Shown: positions 16,551 through 25,949, counted from the stretch's first letter. The stretch is 64,000 bases of DNA from Gammaproteobacteria bacterium (GCA_903970465.1 CAJCIO010000179.1:1-64000); one strand, 5' to 3'. Made by a program: numbers and translations. Notes: generated by a model from the sequence alone, not told the origin.

Positions 16551-16707
16551 AGGTCTCTTTAGACAAATCATGTGACAAGCCGTCGCAGGGAGGGCTCTGG
16601 TGCGCGGCATGATAGAGACACAAAGAAGCGGGATTAAGCGCTCCGAATGAAAATGAGTATTGCCGAAACGTGACGGAATGTTCTGGCTGGTTAATTTAGT
16701 TACATAA

Positions 16708-16738
16708 CTGTAGCGAGGGGCAAGCACCCTCACTACAG
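16708..16738. repeat. CTGTAGCGAGGG inverted repeat
   Basis: CTGTAGCGAGGG (16708-16719) and CCCTCACTACAG (16727-16738) form an 11-of-12 stem between the HAD phosphatase gene, whose 3' end it follows, and the porin promoter. It is a probable terminator for the minus-strand tesB-HAD transcript. Confidence 0.5.
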
Positions 16739-16761
16739 GGTGCACATGAGAGGGTGCCGAC

Positions 16762-17349
16762 TCAGATCAACCGCGCCAGCGCATGGCAATCTTCGGCATG
16801 CCAGTCGGTCAATTCCGGCCAAGGGTTCTGCGGGACATTGACCAGCACGGTACGCGCCCCGGCAGCGCGGCCGCAGTCCAGGTCGAAGCGGTAATCGCCC
16901 ACCATCACCATCTCGCTTGGCGCCACGCCCCAACGGCTCGCCAGCTGCAGCAGGCCATCGGGATCGGGCTTGGGCAACGCTTCGTCACGGCCGATAATAT
17001 CGACCACCGGGAAGCAGTCGTCCAGACCGATCGCCGCCAGGGTGATGTGCGCCAATTCGCGAGCATTGCGGGTCAGGATCCCCAAACGGCAACCCCGTGC
17101 GGCCAGCTCGCGCACCAGCGCCACGGCACCCTCGGCGGGTTGCGAGGCCACGGCCAGCTCGCGCTCGTGCTCCAGCAGCCAGGCATGCTTGGCACGGCCC
17201 TCTTCGGCCGGCAACGCCGCCAGGTGGGTGAGAATGTCGTCCTCGGCAGGGATCGCCAAGGCCTGGCGAATGGCCGCGAAGTCGTGCGCCGCGATAGTCA
17301 GGGTGCCGTCCATGTCGAACACCCAGTGGCGCACATCGGCCAGGCTCAC
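16762..17349 (-). CDS. HAD-superfamily (phosphoglycolate-phosphatase-like) hydrolase
   Basis: The 195-aa product carries the HAD motifs: VFDMDGTL near residue 10, LTRNARE for motif II, then LPKPDPDGLL (motif III lysine) and MVGDYRFDLDCGRAAG (motif IV). The cap region is short and helical, as in subfamily IA. A GTG start overlaps the tesB stop (GTGA), so the two are translationally coupled. The substrate is unknown, perhaps a small phosphorylated metabolite. Confidence 0.85.
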   Translation of the reverse strand: MSLADVRHWVFDMDGTLTIAAHDFAAIRQALAIPAEDDILTHLAALPAEEGRAKHAWLLEHERELAVASQPAEGAVALVRELAARGCRLGILTRNARELAHITLAAIGLDDCFPVVDIIGRDEALPKPDPDGLLQLASRWGVAPSEMVMVGDYRFDLDCGRAAGARTVLVNVPQNPWPELTDWHAEDCHALARLI

Positions 17350-18215
17350 GACCAATCCTCGCGATGACGAATCAAGCCTTCCTGCGCAGATGAGGCCACC
17401 AGTTGGCCCGCCTGGTTGTAGATGCTGCCACGGGCGAAACCGCGGCCGTTGCCGGCCCACGGGCTGTCCATGGCGTACAGCAGCCACTCGTCCGCGCGCA
17501 GCGGACCGTGGAACCACAGCGCATGATCAAGGCTGGCGAGCTGCATGTCGCGGTGCCACACCGATTTGCCGTGGGGCAGCAAGGAGGTGGTCAGCAGGTT
17601 GAAATCAGAGGCATACGCGAGGATGTATTTGTGCAGCGCCAAGGTGTCCGGCAACGCCCCATCAGCGCGAAACCACACGTACTTGAGCGGGTCGCCGGGC
17701 TTGGGGTTATAGGGGTCGCGCTCGGTGACCGGGCGCACCTCGATGGGCTTGGCGCACAGCAGTTTTTCGCGCATGTGCTCGGGGATCAAATGCGCAGCCT
17801 GCTGCATGATATCCAGCTCGGTAGGCAGGTTATCCGGCCCCACCACCTCGGGCATCTGCGCCTGATGGTTGAATCCCTCTTCGGCGCTCTGGAACGACGC
17901 CGAGCAGAAGAATATCGGCTTGCCCTTCTGCACGGCGGTCACGCGCCGGGTGCTGAAACTGCCGCCATCGCGCACCTTGTCGGTCATGTACACCACCGGC
18001 AGCGACGCGTCGCCGGGGCGCAGAAAGTAGCCGTGCAGCGAGTGCACCTGGCGCTCGGGATCTACTGTCTGGGTCGCCGCCGACAGCGATTGCCCCAGCA
18101 CCTGGCCACCGAACAACTGGCGAAACCCCAGGTCCTGACTGCGACCACGGAAGATGCTTTCTTCAACAGGCTCCAGCGACAGCATGTCGACCAGATCTTC
18201 CAGCACATGGCTCAT
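17346..18215 (-). CDS. tesB: Acyl-CoA thioesterase II
   Basis: The 289-aa double-hotdog protein matches E. coli TesB in length and numbering: Asp204 (AYASDFN), Ser228 in place of the E. coli Thr (LASLDHALWFH), and Gln278 (SSAQEGL). It hydrolyses medium- and long-chain acyl-CoAs in the cytoplasm. It shares an operon with the HAD gene, with overlapping stop and start. The Thr-to-Ser change keeps the hydroxyl and should be harmless. Confidence 0.95.
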   Translation of the reverse strand: MSHVLEDLVDMLSLEPVEESIFRGRSQDLGFRQLFGGQVLGQSLSAATQTVDPERQVHSLHGYFLRPGDASLPVVYMTDKVRDGGSFSTRRVTAVQKGKPIFFCSASFQSAEEGFNHQAQMPEVVGPDNLPTELDIMQQAAHLIPEHMREKLLCAKPIEVRPVTERDPYNPKPGDPLKYVWFRADGALPDTLALHKYILAYASDFNLLTTSLLPHGKSVWHRDMQLASLDHALWFHGPLRADEWLLYAMDSPWAGNGRGFARGSIYNQAGQLVASSAQEGLIRHREDWS

Positions 18216-18283
18216 GTCTCACTCCAACCGCGAATTCAAGAGGGAAATCATACAGGGTGAACTGCGCAAGTGGCCAACCACGC

Positions 18284-18844
18284 TCAGAGCGTCGCTTGCC
18301 ACTGTTCGCGGGTGATGCGATACAAACGTTGACGCCGCAGCGGGTGCCCTTCGGCCAGCGCTGGATGGTCGAAATCGCCAGAGGCATCCCGGCGCATGCC
18401 GATGGCCTGCATGACTTTCTCCGACGGCACGTTGAGTTCCGCAGTAAAGGCGACGACCTCCTCCAGCTCCAGTTTGCCGAAACCGCAACGCAGCGCGGTC
18501 CAGGCCGCCTCACTGGCGAAACCCAGGCCCCAATGGTCGTGGGCCAGGCGCCAGCCAATCTCCACCGCCGGGGTAAAATGCGCGTCGAAGTTCACCGTGC
18601 TGAGCCCGGTGAAGCCGATGAAGTCTCCGGTATCCTTGCGCTCCAGCGCCCACAGGCCAAAGCCGAATTCAGCGAAATGCCCACGGATGCGCCCAATCAC
18701 GCCCGCGCTTTCAAGGCGGCTGAGCATACCGGGAAAGTACTTCATGACCCGTTCATCCGTGCACATGCCGGCAAACACATCCAGATCCGCATCACGCCAC
18801 TGACGCATCAGCAGGCGCGCGCTTTCGAGCTCGGTAATTGCCAT
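18284..18844 (-). CDS. GNAT-family N-acetyltransferase (RimJ/RimL type)
   Basis: The 186-aa protein begins TELESARLLMRQWRDADLDVFAGM, typical of RimJ/RimL-like enzymes. The acetyl-CoA region is DHWGLGFASEAAWTALRCGF, and NVPSEKVMQAIGM follows as in the family. The ATG at 18844 follows an AGAGGGG site. The frame stays open far upstream only because it lies opposite the deacetylase gene. The acceptor is unknown. It is divergent from the deacetylase-like gene by 96 bases. Confidence 0.88.
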   Translation of the reverse strand: MAITELESARLLMRQWRDADLDVFAGMCTDERVMKYFPGMLSRLESAGVIGRIRGHFAEFGFGLWALERKDTGDFIGFTGLSTVNFDAHFTPAVEIGWRLAHDHWGLGFASEAAWTALRCGFGKLELEEVVAFTAELNVPSEKVMQAIGMRRDASGDFDHPALAEGHPLRRQRLYRITREQWQATL

Positions 18845-18940
18845 CGTCCCCTCTCTGTGATGCTTGGTTGATCCGAACGGGGCTGGCAGCGGGCGACGTG
18901 CTGCTGGCAAGATGGGGCATCCTTGCCAATCGACGCGCCC

Positions 18941-19852
18941 ATGCACTTGCCCTTGATTTACCACGAAGATTACAGCCCGGACTTCCCACCCGATCACCGC
19001 TTTCCCATGGACAAGTTTCGCTTGCTGCACGACCACCTCATCGCCAGCGGTGTGACCCGCGATGAGGATTTGCTGCGCCCGGAGCTGTGCCCGGCCGAGA
19101 TCCTCGCCCTTGCCCATGCGCCTGAGTATATAGAGCGCTACATGAGTGGCGAGTTGTCCCGCGAAGACCAGCGGCGCCTGGGGCTGCCGTGGAGCGAGGC
19201 CCTGGCACGACGAACGGTACGCGCCGTGGGCGGCTCGCTGCTGACCGCCGAGCAGGCACTGGCCCATGGCATGGCCTGCCACCTGGCCGGTGGCACCCAC
19301 CACGCCCATTACGATTACCCGGCGGGCTTCTGTATTTTCAATGACTTGGCAGTGATCAGCCGCTACTTGCTGGCCACGGGCAAGGTGTCCAGGGTGTTGA
19401 TTTTTGATTGCGACGTGCACCAGGGCGACGGCACCGCGCGAATTCTCGCCGATACCCCCGAGGCCATCACCGTGTCGCTGCACTGCGAAAAGAATTTCCC
19501 CGCGCGCAAGGCGCAAAGCGACTGGGACATCCCCTTGGCCATGGGCATGGGCGACCGCGAGTACCTGCAAGTGGTGGATGACGCGCTCAACTACCTGCTG
19601 CCCCTTTATCAGCCCGACCTGGTGCTGTACGACGCCGGTGTCGATGTGCACAAGGACGATGCCCTGGGCTACTTGAAACTCACCGACGAAGGCGTGGCGG
19701 CGCGCGACGAGCGGGTCCTGCGCCACTGTCTGGGCCGCGATATTCCGGTCATGGCCGTGATCGGCGGCGGCTACAGCAAGGACCGCGAAGCCCTGGCGCG
19801 GCGCCATGGCATCCTCCATCACAGCGCCAAAAGGGTGTGGGAAAACAATTAG
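18941..19852 (+). CDS. Histone-deacetylase-like (class II type) amidohydrolase
   Basis: The 303-aa protein has the arginase/deacetylase-fold signatures: GGTHHAHYDYPAGFCIFND (paired active-site His) and FDCDVHQGDGT with the zinc Asp and His. LYDAGVDVHKDDALG supplies the third ligand Asp, and VIGGGYSKD comes near the end. I prefer the ATG at 18941 to the TTG six codons upstream. Substrates of bacterial members include acetylpolyamines and acetylated small molecules. It faces away from the GNAT acetyltransferase, so they could be an acetylation pair, which is speculative. Confidence 0.87.
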   Translation: MHLPLIYHEDYSPDFPPDHRFPMDKFRLLHDHLIASGVTRDEDLLRPELCPAEILALAHAPEYIERYMSGELSREDQRRLGLPWSEALARRTVRAVGGSLLTAEQALAHGMACHLAGGTHHAHYDYPAGFCIFNDLAVISRYLLATGKVSRVLIFDCDVHQGDGTARILADTPEAITVSLHCEKNFPARKAQSDWDIPLAMGMGDREYLQVVDDALNYLLPLYQPDLVLYDAGVDVHKDDALGYLKLTDEGVAARDERVLRHCLGRDIPVMAVIGGGYSKDREALARRHGILHHSAKRVWENN

Positions 19853-20014
19853 TTACCCACATTGGCTGTGGAACGGCCTGTGGATAACCTGAGCGCAAGG
19901 CCATTGCACCCAAGCGGGGCAAGGCCCGGAGAGTGCTGTACGTTTTTTGTACAGCCACTGCCGGGCGGTCGCTGAGGTAGAATGCTCGGCTATTTCAGCC
20001 GATATCCCTGCGCC

Positions 20015-21256
20015 ATGACTTCTGACCTGCCCTCCTCCCGCGTCGCCGTCATCGGCGGTGGCCCCGCCGGCCTGATGGCCGCCGAAGTGCTCAGCCAGGC
20101 CGGAGTACCCGTCGACCTGTACGACGGCATGCCGTCGGTGGGGCGCAAGTTCCTGCTGGCCGGCGTGGGCGGCATGAACATCACCCATTCCGAAGGCTAC
20201 CCCGCGTTCGTCGGCCGCTATGGCGCACAGGCGGATTGGGCCGCTTCGTGGCTACGAGATTTCGATGCGGATGCGGTGCGCGGCTGGATTCATGGGCTGG
20301 GGATCGAGACCTTTATCGGCACGTCCGGGCGGGTATTCCCGACAGACATGAAGGCCGCGCCCTTACTGCGCGCCTGGCTCAAGCGCCTGCGCGACGCGGG
20401 AGTCGTTATCCACACCCGTCATCGCTGGCAGGGATGGTCGGCGGATGGCGCGTTGCAGATCAGTTATCCACAGGGTGAATTGGCGCTGCGGCCACGGGCT
20501 GTGGTGTTGGCGTTGGGTGGCGGCAGTTGGGCGCGGCTCGGCTCCGACGGCGCGTGGTTGCCGTGGCTGCATACCCAGGGCGTACAGGTCGCCCCTTTGC
20601 AGGCCGCCAACTGCGGCTTCGATGTCGTCGCCTGGACCCCGCTGCTTGTGGACAAGTTCGCCGGAGCGCCGCTGAAGAACGTCGCTATCGGCCTGGCCGG
20701 CGATTCGATGCGTTTGGGCGAGTGCGTGATCACCGCGACCGGCATCGAGGGCAGCCTGATCTACGCGCTGTCGTCGGCTATTCGCGAGGCGATCAACCTC
20801 GACGGTGCAGCGACTGTGCACATCGACCTGCTGCCCAGCATGGCTGTGGATAAAATCGCCAGCCTGCTGGCCAGGCCGCGGGGCGCGAACTCCATGGCCA
20901 AGCATCTGCATCGGCAGTTGCATATCGATGGGGTCAAGGCGGCCCTGCTGCGAGAGTTGACCAGCAAGGACAAATTTGCCGATCCGCAGGCCTTGGCGCA
21001 GGCGATCAAGGCACTGCCGTTGACGCTGGTGAGGACGCGGTCGATGGATGAGGCGATCAGTACGGCGGGCGGCGTGATGGCTGCGGGGCTGGATGAGGGG
21101 TTGATGCTCAAGGCCATGCCCGGGGTGTTTTGTGCGGGAGAGATGCTGGATTGGGAGGCGCCGACGGGAGGGTATTTGCTGACGGCGTGTTTTGCCAGCG
21201 GGCGGCGGGCGGCGCAGGGTGTTCTGGGTTGGCTTCGCGCCAACACAACCCTGTAG
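20015..21256 (+). CDS. HI0933-like / TIGR03862-type flavoprotein
   Basis: The 413-aa protein has an N-terminal FAD-binding VAVIGGGPAGLMAAEVLSQAG (residues 8-28). GRKFLLAGVGGMNITHSE follows, characteristic of the HI0933/YhiN-like BaiN family, and a C-terminal GVFCAGEMLDWEAPTGGYLLTACFASG closes the FAD site. The ATG at 20015 puts the Rossmann motif right at the N-terminus. Members are NAD(P)/FAD oxidoreductases of unsettled function. Codon use becomes more G-ending and less C-ending towards the 3' end (after about 21000). Confidence 0.87.
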   Translation: MTSDLPSSRVAVIGGGPAGLMAAEVLSQAGVPVDLYDGMPSVGRKFLLAGVGGMNITHSEGYPAFVGRYGAQADWAASWLRDFDADAVRGWIHGLGIETFIGTSGRVFPTDMKAAPLLRAWLKRLRDAGVVIHTRHRWQGWSADGALQISYPQGELALRPRAVVLALGGGSWARLGSDGAWLPWLHTQGVQVAPLQAANCGFDVVAWTPLLVDKFAGAPLKNVAIGLAGDSMRLGECVITATGIEGSLIYALSSAIREAINLDGAATVHIDLLPSMAVDKIASLLARPRGANSMAKHLHRQLHIDGVKAALLRELTSKDKFADPQALAQAIKALPLTLVRTRSMDEAISTAGGVMAAGLDEGLMLKAMPGVFCAGEMLDWEAPTGGYLLTACFASGRRAAQGVLGWLRANTTL

Positions 21257-21515
21257 CGCTGGGGCGGGCCCCATCGCTACGGGGGATGTCGACAATTTCA
21301 AGTTGATCGAAAAATATGCCATTTCCAAACACCCCTACATCAAAATCAGTAACTTCCTACAAAGGCGTGATTTTTTTGATACAAGACATGTAATCCAGAA
21401 CCCGCTACTGGACACTTCAATCACAGGTGTTAAGTTCACCGCCGCGCTCGACTGAACAGACTGTTCGACTCCCGCCGCATACCCAATAAAAAGTTACGTA
21501 TAAAAAGGGGCCATT

Positions 21516-23150
21516 GTGCTCGACTCAGTCTTACTAAAAAAAATCCATGAAGACCTGACTCATGATTTTGCCCGCCATCACGTCAGCGCCCTGTCGATCA
21601 GCGTCGCTGTCATCGTGGGGGCGGTCATTTTTGCCGCGCTCGCCCCCCTCGCCATGGCGCAGGTGATTTCGGGCATTGCCAACCCGCACTCACAGCCAGC
21701 CTTTTATATTGCAGCCTTTATCGCCTTGAAGCTGCTGGGCAGGGCATTGAGCGATGTACGGTGGCGGGTGGTCAACCCGCTGCTGTACGCGGCCACTTAT
21801 CAATACTGCCGCACGATTGTTCAGCGCATCAATGCGACCTATAAGACTAATAACGGTTTTACGGAAAGTGCGATTCAGGTTTCTGAACGTACCGCCATTC
21901 TCAGCAAGATGAACGTCGGTTCCATGTCGGTCATGCATGGATTGTTTGTGATTATATTCCCCGCGCTCATAGAGATCGCTATCGTCCTTGGCATTATCTA
22001 CTGGTTTATAGGCCCGACATTCATCACTTACTTTTTGATAGCCGCAGTCATCTTGTACATCGCCACCCACCTTGGACGAGAAAGAGAAATTCAATTAGGG
22101 GGCACTTCCTACCGTTCCGACAATGAAGTACTGATGTATTGCGGTGAAATTCTGGCCAATTCCAAGCTCAACCGTGAAATGGGCGCCGACGCTTACTTCA
22201 AGACCCAACTGGATGGATTGATTCATTCGTCGCTGGCGCAACACCAGTTACTGTTCACACAAAAATATGTTCGCGCCACATATCTCTCGCTGGCGGTCTG
22301 CTTCGCGTACGCGGCTGTCTTTGCCTGGGCGGGATGGTTGATTCAGGAGCAGGCGATCGTAGCCAGCCAGCTGTTTTTGCTGGTGGTCTATCTGGACCGG
22401 GTGCTGGCGCCCATCACTGGCGCGTCGTCGGCGATCAACACTATCCAGCACGGGCTGATTTCCATTCGGGCGGGCTATGACCTGCTGGATGATCTGCTGC
22501 GCAAGTCGGGCGATGAGCCTTTCATGCATGGTCAGCAGCGCTGGAAGCGGGTGTTGCTCTGCGATGTAGCTATATTCGAGGTGCAAGACGACAGCCTGCA
22601 TATCGGCATGGGCAAACATATCCGTCTGACGGGCCCTTCGGGGGCGGGGAAATCCACCTGCCTGCGGCGGATATACAAACACTTGATCGATGGCAATCAG
22701 ATTGATCATCAACGCATTCACTATCTAAGCGCCCAAGTGGAGTGGATCAAGGGGTCGGTATTCGACAATATCGCGCTGCAGCATCCGGACATCGGCACTG
22801 ACGACGCTCAGCGGGTACTGGATCAATGGCGCTATGGCTTCGGCAATCGAGCGTTGGGGCTGGATCAGGCGATGGAGGATCTGTCGGCCGGGGAGCGGCA
22901 ATGGGTGGCGATAGTGCGCAGTTTATTGCGGGGGCCGAGGGTATTGTTTCTGGACGAGGCTACCAACTCTTTCGATGTGCGGACCGAGCCGCAGGTGTGG
23001 AAGTATCTGCTGGCCCATATCAGCCCGCAAACGACGTTGTTCATCGTGACTCACCGGAGCGAGAGCCCGATTGGGGTGGATCATGAGGAGGTGATTTGTG
23101 GTCAAGCTGAGGGAGTAGGCCAAGTCGTTTCGACGAGACCAGCCTCATAG
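21516..23150 (+). CDS. ABC transporter, fused membrane and ATPase half-transporter
   Basis: The 544-aa protein has six membrane helices in residues 25-295 and a C-terminal ATPase. Motifs are Walker A GPSGAGKST, a Q-loop near LSAQVEW, a degenerate signature LSAGERQ, Walker B VLFLDEATNSFD and the H-loop VTHRSE. It resembles the SbmA/BacA- or YddA-like ABC type (long cytoplasmic loops, Arg/His-rich region) as much as MsbA-type exporters. A GTG start after AAGGGG is used. The first kilobase is visibly richer in A/T than the neighbours. It stands alone with no partner gene, and cargo is unknown. Confidence 0.8.
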   Translation: MLDSVLLKKIHEDLTHDFARHHVSALSISVAVIVGAVIFAALAPLAMAQVISGIANPHSQPAFYIAAFIALKLLGRALSDVRWRVVNPLLYAATYQYCRTIVQRINATYKTNNGFTESAIQVSERTAILSKMNVGSMSVMHGLFVIIFPALIEIAIVLGIIYWFIGPTFITYFLIAAVILYIATHLGREREIQLGGTSYRSDNEVLMYCGEILANSKLNREMGADAYFKTQLDGLIHSSLAQHQLLFTQKYVRATYLSLAVCFAYAAVFAWAGWLIQEQAIVASQLFLLVVYLDRVLAPITGASSAINTIQHGLISIRAGYDLLDDLLRKSGDEPFMHGQQRWKRVLLCDVAIFEVQDDSLHIGMGKHIRLTGPSGAGKSTCLRRIYKHLIDGNQIDHQRIHYLSAQVEWIKGSVFDNIALQHPDIGTDDAQRVLDQWRYGFGNRALGLDQAMEDLSAGERQWVAIVRSLLRGPRVLFLDEATNSFDVRTEPQVWKYLLAHISPQTTLFIVTHRSESPIGVDHEEVICGQAEGVGQVVSTRPAS

Positions 23151-23204
23151 ATTGAGTGGCGGCTGTACCGGCCTCTTGGCGGCCGGCACTGCTTGCATAT
23201 CATC

Positions 23205-24533
23205 TCAAGGCTTGCGTTTGCGCGGCCCGGTATTGAACGCCGGGACTTTGCGTACAGGCTTGGCCGCAGGCGCCGGCTCACTATCACCGCTATCCACCCA
23301 CTTGCCCAAATTGCGTTTGCCGCTGCTGGCCTTGGGCTTTTTCGGCTTCTTCGGTTTTTTCACCACTTCGCCGCTGGCGCTGGTTTCCGGCACGCGGTGG
23401 TCGGGTTCGAAATCCGGCTCCTGGATGCGACGCAACGTCTGCCGAGTCAGCACTTCAATGGCCGCCAGCAATTGCACTTCATCGGCACAGACCAGCGAGA
23501 TCGCCTCGCCACTCAAACCCGCGCGCCCGGTACGGCCGATGCGATGCACATAGTCTTCAGCAACGATCGGCAGATCGAAGTTGACCACTGTCGGGAGTTC
23601 TTCGATATCCAGGCCGCGCGCGGCGACATCGGTGGCCACCAGAATCTGCACTTCGCTGGCCTTGAACCGATCCAGCGCGCGCTGGCGAGTGGCCTGTGGC
23701 TTGTCACCATGGATGCCATCGGCGTTGATGCCCAGCCCTTGCAGGCGGTCCACCAGTTCGTCGACGCCCTTGCGGGTCTTGGCGAACACCAGCACCTGTT
23801 TCCAGTGCTGTTGCTTGAGCAAATGGATGAACAGCTCCGGCTTGCGCTTTTTATCCACAGTGACGATCCACTGCTTGATCGTGCTGGCAGCCACGTTGCG
23901 CGGGCTGACTTCGATGCTCAGCGGGTTGTCGAGCGTTTGCCCGGCCATCGTCCGAATGGCCTCGGAGAAGGTCGCGGAAAACAACAGCGTCTGGCGTTTT
24001 TTCGGCAGCGCCTTGTAGATGTCGCGCAGTTCTTCGGAAAACCCGAGGTCAAGCATGCGGTCGGCTTCGTCCAGCACCAGCGTCTGCAGTTGCGAAAACT
24101 TGACGGCGTTCTGGCGAAACAGGTCGAGCAAACGGCCAGGGGTGGCCACCAGCAAGTCGACACCCTTGCGCAGCTTCATCATCTGCGGATTGATGCTGAC
24201 CCCGCCGTACACCGCATAGGTGCGCAGCGGCAGGTGTTCGGCGTATTCGGCGATGTTGGCGTGGACCTGCTCGGCGAGCTCGCGGGTGGGCACCAGGATC
24301 AGCGCGCGGACCGAGTTGGGCGCGACCACGGCGCCTTCCTGGGTCAGGCGCTGCAGCAGCGGCAAACCGAAACCGGCGGTCTTGCCGGTGCCGGTCTGCG
24401 CCGCCGCCATCAGGTCGCGGCCGGCCAGCACTGCGGGTATCGCCTGCGCCTGGACGGGCGTCGGGGTCTGATAACCGAGGGTTTCAAGGGCGCGCAACAG
24501 GGGTTCGATCAGGCCGAGGGAGGCGAATGTCAT
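23205..24533 (-). CDS. rhlE: DEAD-box RNA helicase RhlE
   Basis: The 442-aa protein has the full motif set: Q motif (TPVQAQAIP), AQTGTGKT, PTRELAEQ, TPGRLLD, DEAD in VLDEADRMLDLGF, SAT (LLFSATFSE), ARGLDIEE and HRIGRTGRAG. The C-terminal 65 residues are basic and Lys/Pro-rich (KKPKKPKKPKASSGKR), a non-specific RNA-binding tail usual in RhlE. It remodels structured RNAs in ribosome assembly or decay. The gene is monocistronic. An exonuclease and a NYN nuclease lie just upstream on the same strand. Confidence 0.9.
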   Translation of the reverse strand: MTFASLGLIEPLLRALETLGYQTPTPVQAQAIPAVLAGRDLMAAAQTGTGKTAGFGLPLLQRLTQEGAVVAPNSVRALILVPTRELAEQVHANIAEYAEHLPLRTYAVYGGVSINPQMMKLRKGVDLLVATPGRLLDLFRQNAVKFSQLQTLVLDEADRMLDLGFSEELRDIYKALPKKRQTLLFSATFSEAIRTMAGQTLDNPLSIEVSPRNVAASTIKQWIVTVDKKRKPELFIHLLKQQHWKQVLVFAKTRKGVDELVDRLQGLGINADGIHGDKPQATRQRALDRFKASEVQILVATDVAARGLDIEELPTVVNFDLPIVAEDYVHRIGRTGRAGLSGEAISLVCADEVQLLAAIEVLTRQTLRRIQEPDFEPDHRVPETSASGEVVKKPKKPKKPKASSGKRNLGKWVDSGDSEPAPAAKPVRKVPAFNTGPRKRKP

Positions 24534-24631
24534 GGGTCTACCGTCAGAAAATTCAGCAATGGCGCGCAGTTTACCTGTAAGGCTGCGTTTCGTGTGTCTT
24601 GGGGTACATGTGCGGCCGCATCAATGCTGAC

Positions 24632-25237
24632 TTACCCGCGATGCCTTTGCAGCACCTCGGCGATCTTCGCCTTGGGGACTTTCTGCAAAGAGCAGAACAG
24701 TTCATGGCCGACGTTGCTCAAACCGTGGGTCTGGCGCAGCTCCACAGCCAGATGCTGCAACAGGTTAGCAGCCATCTCGGCATCGGCCATGGCCCGGTGA
24801 GCCTGGCCAGTGTGGGGCAAATTGGCCCAGCGCGTCAGGGTACCCAGCTTGTGATCCGGCGCAGCTGGCATCAGGCGCCGCGCCAGCAGCAGCGAGCAGG
24901 CGAACGATTGCGCGCGACGGCGACGCACCAGGCCTAGCTCATAGTCCCAGAATTTTTGGTCGAACGAGGCGTTATGCGCCACCAGAGGGACGTCGCCAAC
25001 GAACTCTGCGACTTCGTTCATCACCTGCGCCGCGGCTGGGGCCTTGCGTACCATGGCCGTGGATATCCCGGTCAAGCCGGTAATGAACGCCGGGATCGGC
25101 ACGCCGGCGTTCATCAGGCTCTGATAGCGCTCGACGATTTGCCCGCGCTCCAGCATCACCACCGCGATTTCGGTGGCGCGACAGGCACCCGGCGACAGGC
25201 CGGTGGTTTCAAAGTCGATGACGGCTATACGGTCCAC
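24632..25237 (-). CDS. DEDDh-family 3'-5' exonuclease (DnaQ/ExoX-like)
   Basis: The 201-aa protein has the three exonuclease motifs: Exo I AVIDFETTGLSPG (Asp, Glu), Exo II HNASFDQKFWDYEL (Asp) and Exo III HRAMADAEMAANLL (His, Asp). This is the proofreading-exonuclease fold without a polymerase. The GTG at 25237, six bases after GGAG, starts the protein right before the first strand, and a longer frame adds a Cys-rich unlikely leader. It follows the NYN gene by 31 bases and is probably cotranscribed. Whether it acts on DNA or RNA cannot be told. Confidence 0.85.
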   Translation of the reverse strand: MDRIAVIDFETTGLSPGACRATEIAVVMLERGQIVERYQSLMNAGVPIPAFITGLTGISTAMVRKAPAAAQVMNEVAEFVGDVPLVAHNASFDQKFWDYELGLVRRRRAQSFACSLLLARRLMPAAPDHKLGTLTRWANLPHTGQAHRAMADAEMAANLLQHLAVELRQTHGLSNVGHELFCSLQKVPKAKIAEVLQRHRG

Positions 25238-25268
25238 AACAGCTCCAACACGATCGGTTTCAGGGTGT

Positions 25269-25748
25269 TCAATTTCGCAGCAGCAGCCCGCCGTCGATCG
25301 GCACATAGCGGCTGGCCGCGCGAATCAGCGAATTGGCGGTCAGCCCCGGCACACCATAGGCCACTGCATTGACCCCATGCTTGCCGATGATGCGTTCGAG
25401 CAGCAGGTCGAAATCACCGTCGCCCGAGGCCAGCACCACCTCGTCGACATGGGGCGCGGCGTCCATGATATCGATGGTGATGCCCACATCCCAGTCCCCT
25501 TTGGCGGAACCGTCGCTGCGCTGGATATACGGCTTGAGTTTCACCACGAAGCCCAGATTGCGCAGGATCTGCTGGAACTGCTGCTGCTTGCTGTCGCCAC
25601 GGTCGATGGCATAGGCATACGCCTCGACGATCTCGCCATGCTGGCTGATATCAGCCCACAGCGCGGCATAGTTGAAATGGCAACCGTAGGCCTGACGCAC
25701 CGTGTAATAGAGGTTCTGTACATCGGCGAACACTGCGATTCTCTTCAC
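25269..25748 (-). CDS. NYN-domain (LabA/PIN-like) putative ribonuclease
   Basis: The 159-aa protein is a single NYN domain. Acidic metal-binding residues appear in AVFADVQNLYY, the DWDVGITIDIMD segment and LASGDGDFDLLLERI. A GTG start at 25748 follows a GAGGACGAG site, and the longer frame upstream has no coding character. It is first in a two-gene operon with the DEDDh exonuclease, suggesting a joint role in nucleic acid turnover. The target is unknown. Confidence 0.85.
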   Translation of the reverse strand: MKRIAVFADVQNLYYTVRQAYGCHFNYAALWADISQHGEIVEAYAYAIDRGDSKQQQFQQILRNLGFVVKLKPYIQRSDGSAKGDWDVGITIDIMDAAPHVDEVVLASGDGDFDLLLERIIGKHGVNAVAYGVPGLTANSLIRAASRYVPIDGGLLLRN

Positions 25749-25900
25749 CGCTCGTCCTCGTGAACATTGACCGCTGGGGCGAGCATTGCAACCAATGCCC
25801 GAAAGAGGCGCCAGTATGCCAGCCTGGGGAGGGTTACTGTGAATTCCATTGCGGCCGCTGCCCGGGAAGGGCCCGCATGCATGGCACCAATACCCCAGAC

Positions 25901-25928
25901 AAAAAACCGGCCTCATTTAGAGGCCGGT
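25901..25928 (-). terminator. Rho-independent terminator of the DUF2076 gene
   Basis: ACCGGCCTC (25906-25914) pairs perfectly with GAGGCCGGT (25920-25928) around a five-base loop. Read on the minus strand it is followed by six T residues. It lies 21 bases past the DUF2076 stop codon. Confidence 0.85.
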
Positions 25929-25949
25929 ACTGGGCAACAAGGCAATCAA

